Assembly (NCBI RefSeq): GCF_000524195.1
Contig: NW_020170489.1
Coordinates: 188,942 to 252,941, forward strand
Source of the DNA: Echinococcus granulosus
Taxonomy: Eukaryota > Platyhelminthes > Cestoda > Cyclophyllidea > Taeniidae
Length of the DNA: 64,000 nt
Direction: 5' to 3'
The notes beneath the pieces are model-generated. The model was not told the DNA's origin. It searched no databases and saw only the letters and a program-made list of their open reading frames with translations. Positions 13,401-23,000 of this stretch are shown here, one piece after another (position 1 is the first letter of the stretch; every line of letters starts with the position of its first letter). The translations under genes and the position numbers were made by a program.

Positions 13401-14150
13401 CGAACTAAGCAAAAGTCAGCAAATTCCCTTACTGTCTAAAATAGAACAGTTAATGATTACTTTTAATTATTGTTAAATCGGCGAGCTTCTATCTCACCTA
13501 GCAGTTCCCCTCAAAGAGCTAAGAATAGCAACGACCAATCCGGAGAAAAACGCTTGAGTGGGTGGATCTGAAATTGATTTAGCTACCTGTAGACCAAATA
13601 CTTGCCAGGCGATCATGTTGCTGTCCCTTTTGGTGGTAAAAAAGTGGTGCCGACAGTGAATAGGCTATGCTAGTATCCTGAGGTTTTTGCTCATTTCGCA
13701 ACAGTTTACTATCAACTAATCCACTTACTTGTCATACACTCATTGTGGTACAACCTGAAATAATCCATCTTTTGACACAAGTACCCAAGTACACTGGTAA
13801 TCCGATAATTGATTACCACAGTTTTGACAACTCACGTACCCAGTGCAATCGATCACCAGTTCCTTTGTTCTTTCTCCAATCTCGCAGTGAGCCGGTCTCG
13901 CATTTTGGGCTCTGCAAAGGACTTCGACGAATGCGAGCCAATGACATGGTGGGAGTACTTCTTCGGCCAATCAGGCGCTGAGTGTCGTGACGACAGGGAG
14001 GCCACCAAAGTGATTGAAAATGACCCCCTTGTTAGAACCAACCGACTTGTCAATGCGGTCAACAGCACAGTACAAAATCAATTTGTCCTGGCAGTAGTCC
14101 AACCGAAATACGTTCCTGGACTGGCCAACGGTATTCTGCTGTCGGCATGA
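1446..14150 (+). CDS. CREB3/OASIS-like membrane-bound bZIP transcription factor, copy A
   Basis: Proposed coding exons are 1446-1499, 1533-1671, 1702-2187, 2264-2682, 5440-5633, 11574-12015, 12257-12464 and 13888-14150. All junctions are in frame, giving about 734 residues. Residues 1-366 are acidic and Ser/Thr-rich, as expected of an activation region. Residues 367-431 hold the CREB3-family block ending in the basic region ([20 protein letters not shown]). A leucine zipper follows with heptad positions L428, Y435, L442, L449, L456 and L463. After a poly-Ser linker there is a single membrane span (about 519-534) and a lumenal tail with N-glycosylation sequons such as NVS at 603-605. Family members sit in the ER membrane and are released by Golgi S1P/S2P cleavage to activate secretory or stress genes. 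The bZIP region resembles CREB3L1/CREB3L2 most closely. The family is secure; the first three exons and the ortholog class are less so. Confidence 0.88.
1500..1532 (+). other. putative 33-bp mini-intron in the CREB3-like gene, copy A
   Basis: A strong donor (GTAAGT) at 1500 meets an acceptor ending TCCAG at 1532. Removal is in frame and deletes eleven mostly uncharged residues from an acidic region. A nearer acceptor at 1526-1527 would make a 28-bp intron but shifts frame and meets a stop after about 18 further codons. There is no stop inside, so retention would also give an open frame. Confidence 0.6.
1672..1701 (+). other. putative 30-bp mini-intron in the CREB3-like gene, copy A
   Basis: The segment starts GTACTT, is pyrimidine-rich and ends TTTCCTAG, so it looks like a complete tiny intron. 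Its length is a multiple of three. If translated it adds ten hydrophobic residues ([10 protein letters not shown]) to an otherwise acidic domain, which argues that it is spliced out. Confidence 0.6.
2683..5439 (+). other. CREB3-like intron 4, copy A
   Basis: This phase-0 intron joins the N-terminal region to the bZIP exon. It holds no convincing exon. Notable contents are a perfect 12-bp palindrome at 2936-2947, a TTAA-type run near 3638-3651, a CpG- and GT-rich block around 3780-4035, and short ORFs that look random. The acceptor is TTTTTCAG at 5432-5439. Confidence 0.65.
3780..4035. repeat. CpG-rich, GT-repeat-containing block in intron 4, copy A
   Basis: The block has many CG dinucleotides (GCGTCGG, CGGGCGGG, GCGGCGCG) and two alternating purine-pyrimidine runs, one of GT/GC type at 3873-3893 and one around 3983-4012. 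The surrounding intron is AT-rich, so the change in composition is clear by eye. It may be a simple-sequence expansion or an internal CpG-rich promoter. Confidence 0.5.
6668..6687. repeat. short perfect inverted repeat, copy A
   Basis: ACTAGCAC and GTGCTAGT pair perfectly across a four-base loop (TCTT). It lies in CREB3-like intron 5 and recurs in copy B at 50560-50579. No function is assigned. Confidence 0.6.
10141..10193. repeat. two-stem hairpin in CREB3-like intron 5, copy A
   Basis: An inner 8-bp perfect stem (ATGTTTCA at 10153-10160 with TGAAACAT at 10170-10177, nine-base loop) sits inside an outer 10-position stem with one mismatch (TGTGCAAGTG at 10141-10150 with CACTCGCACA at 10184-10193). 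An asymmetric internal loop separates the stems. The fold has the outline of a short microRNA precursor, but 53 bases is small for one and the sequence matches no microRNA I remember. Confidence 0.5.
12465..13887 (+). other. CREB3-like intron 7, copy A
   Basis: This phase-1 intron runs from donor GTGAGT at 12465 to acceptor CTCGCAG at 13887. It lies between two lumenal-domain exons. Only short, unrecognised ORFs are present on either strand. Confidence 0.6.
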
Positions 14151-15708
14151 TCTTCCTCCAAATTCGTATCCTTCTATCTTTTAAGCGGAAAATCCCCGTC
14201 CTGCCCAAGGTTACGTGGTCTTTCAGGTAACAGTCAGCTACTTGAGGGAGTTCCTATCTGTCACTGTATCGTTCTGTCCTGATCTCCCTGTGCTTGCGTG
14301 TAAAGTATCCAAAAGCCTAGTCCGCTACCTTGGACATGAACCGTCATTTTTGCTGGTAATTTCAATCCTCCCTCCTTGTTTTGCATTTAACTTTTCCCAA
14401 AAAGTCAGTTGATATGTTTTTAACTCGAATCGTGGTGTGGGTATCGTCTTTCCACTGTCTCTATCCTCTCGCTGCTCCCTCTGCCCTTCCCTTCTTGCTT
14501 ACAGTGCTTATATTTAATTCGTTTTGTAAAGTGGGAACGCTCCGCCCTTATGTTTATTCGTATCTTCATCATCATCGACGTTATAATCTGTAATGTATTA
14601 TTGGTAAAGGCATTATTTTCATTACCCATTGTCAATTTCGCACGTAATCGGGAAATAAGAACGCAAGAATGTCTACTGAAATTTTCCTGTGGTCGTCAAC
14701 GGGTTCGCAAAAATTCACGGGTGAGACAGTCTTACTGCCGCACGTCAAAAGCTAGCCAACACCTTTTAATAAGTTTCACTTAATTACCAAGTCGTGATGA
14801 GGATAAGATATTTCAGCACAATAGCACCGGCTAGAGGGCAAAAAATGCGACTCAAGGAATCAGAAAGCAGAATAAGCTCAAGTTTTCTCACCACAAGGCA
14901 AGTGATTCCAGGAGAGATGGAGGGAAACCCAGCCCTTTAAGATGGTTTAAAAAGAAATGCGATCCTGCCTACATCAGTGGGGTCATTCGGACAATAAAGC
15001 AGACCTAGCTAGGCAAAGAGAGAACTGGTTTTGCGTATACAAAAATAAATTCAGTTGGGTGAAAATGTTTATCAACGCAATCGTCTTCAACTCAAGATTT
15101 AAGACACCAAATAACCAATCATGCGTCGACTGAAAAAAAACTTGCACTCAGAGTATACTTTGGACTCTGTGTGAGTTCTTCAAAAGCGCCAAATAGTTTA
15201 AATAAACTTAGAAGCTACTTCGTGATGTTCGTGACTTTTTCAGGAGTACGCAGGGCTAGTTATTGGAAAGCAAGACTAGTCGTACGGATAATCAAGCAGC
15301 CATCTTCAAAAGATACGAGTTTAAGGCGATTAAATATGAAGAAACGTAGAGGGCATAATACAAGCTGAAACTCTGACACAAGAAAATGACTGGGAAGTGT
15401 GGTCGTTGGTATTTACTTGGGGTTCGGGAGTTTGTCAAAAGACTCATCCAAAAATCTTCCTTGGCGCACGGCATTTATGGAGAAGAGATCTATAACCAAT
15501 CAACTAAGGATACAAACAGGAAATATTATACCCTAGTAAATAGTTTAGAGCTTTATAACTTTGACTTAGAGATGTGAGTCAACAAATACACTAACCACGA
15601 AATACGGATTTAGTATTTAACGAACCCACACACAGTAGAGTTTCAAATATTAATGAGAACATCTACACGAAAATAGATTCCGTCTTCTGAATTCTACTGA
15701 TGAGAAAC
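14151..15708. other. 3' region of the CREB3-like gene and convergent intergenic space, copy A
   Basis: The CREB3-like stop codon (TGA) ends at 14150. The first clear AATAAA signals are at 14993-14998 and about 50 bases later, so a 3' untranslated region of roughly 0.85 kb is possible. The remainder is AT-rich with short ORFs that look random. The minus-strand COA3-like ORF ends at 15709, so the two genes converge here. Confidence 0.45.
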
Positions 15709-15906
15709 TTATAAGAAGTGGAAATGTAAAACCGTACACGTCCGATAAAGGATACAGGAGCCAACAGCGAAGGCAGTCGCAGCAAGAGCCACGAACGTAC
15801 TTTTGTTTTTCCTGGACTTGTAAGCAGCCGCTCTACGGAAGTTAGCAGCTTCCGTGTGCTTCACAAAGTGTTGTAGCATTTCATTTCTCAAGGTATTTTG
15901 GGGCAT
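15709..15906 (-). CDS. small single-span membrane protein, possibly COA3-like, copy A
   Basis: The ORF encodes about 65 residues from a Met at 15906. The order is a polar N-terminal helix (NEMLQHFVKHTEAANFRR), a basic stretch (KSRKNK) and one hydrophobic span of about 20 residues. From memory, it aligns without gaps to the coiled-coil and membrane region of cytochrome c oxidase assembly factor COA3 (CCDC56): E-x-A-x-aromatic, a basic run, then Asn, Thr and a Tyr near the end of the span. COA3 is a mitochondrial inner-membrane protein that stabilises COX1 during complex IV assembly. The C-terminal tail typical of COA3 is missing. An in-frame extension to 15948 passes through splice-like signals, so the N-terminus is uncertain. 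It could be a chance ORF. Confidence 0.4.
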   Translation of the reverse strand: MPQNTLRNEMLQHFVKHTEAANFRRAAAYKSRKNKSTFVALAATAFAVGSCILYRTCTVLHFHFL

Positions 15907-17091
15907 TTTGCGTACCCAAATGAGACCGCCCTGAAGCAGACTTACCAAGGTGGGCTAGAATGTACGCGTGAAACAGAAGAGGGATAAGGGGTTAAGTAAA
16001 CCAAGGGAGGAAGACCAAATTACCTTTAAAAATAAACGAAACCAAGAACAGAATAATTATTTGAGAAAGTGGAAATTAGATCACGATAGTATGATCAGGG
16101 TGAAAATAATGTAATACTGAAAATACAGGAACAAAAGGGATTAAATAGGGAACTCGGAAATAAACAAGGAATGCTCTCCTTCATCCTTGCGCCTGTTAAA
16201 AAAGACTTTGATGGAGTGTATATTTATAGATCCGGTTGGGACTTAATTAATGAAAGTATTAACCTGTTTTGTACATTAGCATACAAGCTAATTCGTTGTG
16301 ATGTCCCTTAGACTAAGTTTCATTTAGTGATAATCCGTTTACCATTTCCCTTTAAATTATGATATGGGAATGAGTTGTTGTGTCAAAGCAATTAAATTAC
16401 CTAAATAGCTACAATGGAAACACAATTTTCCAAACCTGTAAGTACCTGTTACATTAATTCGTGGATAGGATTTTCATTTAACAACAAAGGCTGGGATTAT
16501 ACTTTAAAGAAAGTTGACAGCACCAATGGCTTAGGGGACCAGCGAGATATCGTCATTTTCAAATGTTTGAGTTGGTGCAGTCCCTTCTCTGGACCTGTAT
16601 TATGACCTGAACTTTTCGGTCACAATTTATTGCTATTACCATTAATGCCTTATTAAGGCTCAATTTCGTTTGTTTAGGGGTCAATGGAGAAATGTCTAGT
16701 CCCAACTTTTAGAAGGACTAAATGATCACAGTTGAAGGTCGCGTTGGGTATCGCATGATATTATTTTGACTGGTTTGTGTTGTTTATATCGCCTTATGTT
16801 GGGATAAACTCTTCAACTTTATTGTTATATTCTTGTCCTCGGCCCATTTTTTCTTTGTTTCTTGGATCCTCCAATCATATACTTTATAATGTACTATCGT
16901 TGTGTGCAAAGTTCACTTATTATCACTAAAGTACTTTTTTCAGGTACGTCCTTATTTGCTTCTGAATGTATGGATAGGTTTCATCTTCTTCGTGTCTTTG
17001 TAACTTGTTGGTTTGACGCGTACAAGTTGTCAGACTCTAAATTCCTTTCGTAACTTTAGGCGCGCTTGCTCTCTAGCATTCCCAAATCCTG
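15907..17091. other. divergent spacer between the COA3-like ORF and PANK4, copy A
   Basis: This is AT-rich sequence between two divergently oriented starts. If the COA3-like ORF is real, the region could carry a shared promoter. Only short unrecognised ORFs are present. A TCTCTCTAG acceptor-like site lies just upstream of the PANK4 start, so a 5' untranslated exon or trans-splicing is possible. Confidence 0.4.
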
Positions 17092-20000
17092 ATGACGCAG
17101 TCAGCGTACGCATCCCCCATTGACATTTCCAGTTTTACCGACCTCGTAGTGGCCAAAGAGGTTAATCAATCCCCCCGCGATAAAGTTATCGAGTGTGCAT
17201 TCGCCCTAGACATCGGCGGCTCTCTGGCCAAACTCGCCTACCAACACACTTTTCGCTACAAAGTCTGTGTGCCTAAGGAACTCTCGGACCCTCATTCCAA
17301 GCGTCGCTCAACCATCTGCGGTCCCTTTGAGTTCTATGACTACCGAGAGCACGAATATGAGGGTCATAAACTTTGTTTTACTAAGTTCGAGACGCGTCAC
17401 ATTGATGCCTGTCTTGAATTTATCCGTTCCACCATCCTACCAGCCTACACAGACGTTGGTAGAGAATCCATGCGTCTAGTAGGTCGTGTTACCGGTGGTG
17501 GATCTTTTAAGTACATGCCAAGTATCCTTGAGAAACTGGGAGATGTGGAAATCGAACGGGAAGATGAGATGGCCTCCCTGGTGCGAGGATGCACCTTTTT
17601 GCTGCGAAACATTCCTGATGAGGCGTTCATCTACGATAAGAGAGCCATGCCATCGCAGATATTTCTTTCTTCCTTCATGGTGAACACCGCTCCCTTCCTC
17701 CTTGTGAACATTGGGTCAGGAGTGAGTTTTCTCAAGGTAGAAGCAGATGCTTCCTATAAACGCGTAGGCGGTACTTCACTGGGTGGTGGAACCTTTTGGG
17801 GAATCGGAAGTCTTCTCGCTGGTGGTGAGTTGTGCTTTTTCGCTCCCATAATTTATGAGCTCTGCTTCGTTTTCTTTTACAATTTTTGGCCGTTTTCTTC
17901 CTCAAAGGCAGAGAAAAGCCACCTTTTCGTCACGCATATGTGTATTGAAAGTGAGATATTTGCATATTTTGTTCTTATTACCGGAAACTATCCTCCCATG
18001 GCTTAGCGGTATTGAACGGCTACGAAACCGTCACCCATGCCTCAGTAATTGGCTGGTGGGATTGAATCGAGATCCATCCTAATTGCCATATAAATGAATT
18101 CGAGCTTTGTCGTGGTACCTTGAATCATCGTAAATCATACAGTTATTGGAGGTTCGCTATTAGAGTATTTAAGTACTGGGAGTCTATAGGCATGCTTGAA
18201 GGTCCATCCCGCTAAGATGGCATTAGGACTTGCGGAGACTGTCGAATCCGCGTAGGCAAATATGTTGTTTGACTTCATTATTATGCATTTGGGCAGCGTT
18301 TGTTGCATTGGTTCATTCAGTATACTTGTAGTATTGTAACCTCGTTAAGGTTGGTCGCCTTCTCTATAACGTTTATGGGCAGGCTGATGATGAAGTAGTT
18401 TTATCTGTTGCATTTTAATATGAATTTGTATTTTTAGGGAAATGATTATTTCCACTGGTCCTGGTTTACTGTATCACAAGTAGGTGATCCTCTCCTTTGC
18501 AGTAAATATTCCCTACTTGGAACTAAGTCTAAGATTCGATGCTTCTCCAGTTAATTAAAGTCTCGTGCACATTCTTTACGTGTTGTCGCTTGAAAGGAGT
18601 ATCTTATGGTTCTACCATATCAAGCTGTCGGGCTCGCTTTTACGTCCACTTTTGTCTAATTGTTGCGTTTTAGTTACACTCAATCTTACCGTTGCTTTCT
18701 TTCAGTGAATGATAGGATGAACATCCCTTGTGTGGTTTATGGAAGCTTAATGGATTAGGTATTTAAGTAGTGGTGCCATTGTTGTTCATTTAATAGACTT
18801 ACTACGAGGACCTCAGAGGAGAATCAGCCCACAATTCGTGTTTTCTATTCAATATTATGCAACTCCAAATCCATGACAGGCAGTTATCTTTTCCAGACTA
18901 AGAACATCCTGGATCGTTTTTGTTGTTTGAAGCCCAATCTATGTGGTTGCCTTAGTCAATTTGTAGCAACTGGTTGACATGACCTGATGAAAAACACGTC
19001 ACATACGTGGCTCGCTTCTAATAAGTACGATCGTACCCAATATATTACTTATCTTGTGGATTAATAGACAAGTATGATCGCTTGATTAGTAGTGTCTGAG
19101 CCAAGCTCAATGGTCTCTGTTTCAAACAAAAGTCTAACCTCGCTTCTGCCGAAGGACTATTCTGAGAAATTCCCACCGCAAGGGGCCTGTTGTGATCGTA
19201 TTTAATTGATCTATGGTTTGCTGAGTCGCTGCTGGGTTGAAGTAACTCTATAAAGTATTGTATGCCTGGTTTTGGGTGCTGACACCCCTCTTGTTGATTT
19301 TTTGGCGCCACTGTGTGGGGTTCAAGCCTTCTATGATGCCACTAGTGTTAGCCAGCGCACATTGTTTAACCCATCAATAAACGAGACGTCTAGCTGGCTT
19401 AGGCGTGACAACCCAACGAATACACCCACACATGCCTACGTGGTGCACTAATCGATGAGAGCTTGACCTCTCTAACCTCTATCACGAAGAGCTATGTGCT
19501 CTGTGAGACCTCTACTCTGAGGCCGAAGCGGTTGGTGTCTCCGCTTTGCAAAATATAGGTGCTCGAGTTTGACATGCTCTGTTGAGCTTTGGTAGATCAG
19601 GAGTACTTTGGTGTGGAGATTTGTCGTTTGAAGCCCAGACGAAATGCTCTTGGATTTGGAAGTGGTAACCTTGCTTGGGTGAAAGTTCTACTTGAATTCT
19701 ATTAAGACGTGTTTTTTGAGAGGCACTAAGATAGAGATTTTGGAGGGTGGTAGTTTCTTTAAAAATCCCAGGATAAAAATAGTCTTAAATGGATTTGAAG
19801 GAGTCTTATAATCAGTATCTTATTTAAGTCTGGGATGAAATGGACCCAAACAAAATTAGGACAAAACTCGAAGTTAGAACGATAGGATTGCAAAATGCAC
19901 ATTTCTATCTTAATCTTACAATTTCAGACTTTTTTGGAGGAAACAAAATGGAGAAAGGAAAATGGATTTAAAACGATTTCTTAAGAACATAGGATATGCA

Positions 20001-23000
20001 GCCTTTTATTTAAATGCTGAAAATGCGGAACATGCGAGTGCTACTCCTGTCCTAGATTAAACAAAAGTTGGTTTCAAAATTCATTGAAATTTCGCAAGCT
20101 TTCGCCTCCTTGTCTGACAGGTCAGATGTCTTTCGACGAGTTGCTGGAGTTAGCGGACAAGGGCGATCATCGACAGGTGGATATGCTTGTGAAGGACATT
20201 TATGGCGGAGCTTACGAGTCACTGGGCCTGGCGGCCGATGTAATCGCCAGCTCCTTCGGTTTGGCCGCACGGCGACCTAACGAGACACGGAGGCCAGCGG
20301 ATATGGTCAAAGCGTTGCTGGTGGCCATTAGCAAGTGAGTGGGTCGGTTATTTCTCTCTTATTGTGTGATTGTATTTATACACGGTGTTATCAGCGCCTG
20401 TTGGCCCCTTCATACCCAGTCCCTCCGTCTATCCATTTATTCATCATCCTTTGTTGTGCTATCGATCCACCCATCCATTCTTCGTTTTTTCATCCAGTTG
20501 GAATCCATTTGTTCGATGCTTTTGATTCATTCTCCCGGCCACCTTATGTTTATTTAACCATTTTTTCTAGATCCGCCTGTTTTTTCCCACTCTTGCTTCG
20601 TCTGTCCGTCTTCTTCGCTCGGACTCCATCGGTCCGCTCACTTTCATTTCTAAGATTCAGGAATGAGTCTCCATCAAAGCACTCTTCCATCCTCTCAGCG
20701 CCTAACAAATGAATGCTTTTTCTCCTAGTGTTCCATAGTAGCCTCTTTTATAGTTCAACGCATATCCTCATCCTCATCGCTTACTTCTCTTGTCAGCTGT
20801 CAATTGGATTACAAGATTGATTTAGGTCCCTAATATCTCAGAAATTTTAACTTAACTTGATAGTCTCACTTGATCACAGTACCCGCCTCCACAAACAACT
20901 CCATGCAGACAGATGGATGATGTCCTCTGCGGTAATTTTTGACCACTTGTCGATGTTTATGCGAACGGTAATTGTCTAAGGCTTCGAATCTCTGAGGGAC
21001 TGAATTTACCTCCACCGTAGTCGGTGTAAGGACTATTGGCCACTTTTTTATCCAATCATTTTTTCTTATTATTAGCAACATTGGTCAATTGGCGTGTCTT
21101 TATGCTCTTCAAAATGGTGTTCGACGGATCCTCTTCGGTGGTTTCTTCATTCGCGGTCATCGACTCACTATGGAGGCACGTTTCAAAAGTGGTTAAAAAA
21201 CATCTTCCAGTAGACGGCTCATTGTTAGCAGTTACCGTCTCTATAGGTTATCTCCTTTGCCGTGAACTACTGGTCCAATGGTGCACTTAAAGCGATGTTT
21301 CTGCGACACGAAGGTTATCTTGGTGCCGTAGGTGCCTTTATGAAGGCCTCTCAACCTCCCACATTCGCTCAATACAACGGCGTGGGGACAGGGGAGGCAT
21401 CAGCAGCGCAGTCACCAAACAATCAGGTGCCTCAAAAACAGCAACAGCACTCGTCCAAATGTTGGTCGGAGAGCTATGCAACTTCGCTCATCGCCCGCAG
21501 CTCCATGCCTCCCTCCTCCAGCACCGATGGGCTTACTCTGTCCGATTTTGAACTTGAACATCTGGGCGATATGTCTCTAGAGCCGTTTCCTTTGCTCCTT
21601 TCTCCAGCTGACTACGTCCCGGATACGTGGGATCTGACTCAGGATTGCAAAGCTCGGGCTTATTGGTTGGAGTGTTTTAAGGTGAAAGAACCAGCTGGTT
21701 AAGAGCGATGGGAAGTGTGGATCGCTCCATAATGAGGTCTGATTATGCTTTTCTTCTTCTCTAGCAAGGTGTAGAGCGGTTGCGAAAGAAGGCGGAAGAA
21801 AGTCAGGCAGAAAAGTCGACTGCAGGGGATTCAAAGGAGCGTGCTCAGCTTTTTGCGAATCGCTATGTCAACTTTTTGACCGAACTCAATGTTAGACCGA
21901 GTGGACGTGGGCTACTCACTGTACGAAGCATTCTTGAGGCGCAACAGCACCTTCTTCGGGAGTTTGGGTTTCCAGACGCCTTCTGTGTACAGAAAAAGGT
22001 AATTGTTTGTCGAAAATTGACATATTTATCCTATTTTTGTGCATTTGGCCTTGATTTCGTTTACAAACGAAAAGAACGCACCTCAAATAATGCAAGTTGG
22101 TACTACTTTTTTTCTCACAGTCCCATTTATTTACCAGCATACAGGATGTTTTAGTATTGTAAGATTTGTCTGTGGCAGTCTGTAGGTGTTACGTGAAGAT
22201 CGCTTGGTTTAACACCATTGACGGCCTTGCCAACTTTAGCGCATCATAGAGGCGGAACATAAAACTGGTTATCAAAACAAGTCAAGTAGAAAACCGTATT
22301 GATATACTTCATCGTGTGGTGTGTTTGACAGGTGAGTAACCGGTCTCGCAGGAGACCGATGATGCAATCATCGTTGGCGAATCGAGTGGAAACCAGATCA
22401 GACGGCTAGCAAAGATTGGTAGGAACCAGCTCATCTGGAGCGTGGTTGCTTCATATCCCGTGAGTTGATGATGCCGTGTGAAATACGTGCTTTGGCAGAC
22501 AGCCGATGCAGAGGTAGGGTAGGCGTTAACTTGTGTGAGTCACAACGGTGCTTTAACCGTCTAGCCAAGGCCAATCGTTGCCTCGGTAGATGTGATGGGC
22601 ATTGATGAGACATCCAGGATCAGGATTTTTACATGTTGAATAAGTGCTGTCGGGAATTTCTGTCTTGATGGTGGAGCCATCGTAGTCAGGATGTTCACTG
22701 AAGTGGGGTCTTTGATGGCTTTGAAAAGTAGAAAAATTCTATCATCTTGCTCTGAGGAGCTAAGTGTCACATCACTGTACCGTGCTGTGCTGCAAGTCTT
22801 CTGGGAGGGTATCTAAGGCCTCGGTTGATAGGAGATTTTTCAGCATTTCAGGCTGCTGCATGCGCACACAGGTTGACACCATTGTTTTGCTGGATTGGAC
22901 TAGTCCATGACATGAACGTCGATCATTATTAGAAGGACAGACTTGTTACTTTCTACGATGTGTAGTGCCATTTGTTACTATGCGAGTGTAGGACCCATAT

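Larger units (their letters stand above)
131..20108 (+). repeat. large direct repeat, copy A (at least 19,978 bp)
   Basis: Every base I compared here recurs 43,892 bases downstream in the same orientation, starting with TTGTTTTGTC at 131 and at 44023. All open reading frames, homopolymer runs and dinucleotide runs checked are identical, in introns as well as exons. The copy contains the whole CREB3-like gene, the COA3-like ORF and the first exon of PANK4. The true right end of the repeat cannot be seen because copy B is cut by the window end at the base equivalent to 20108. Confidence 0.95.
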
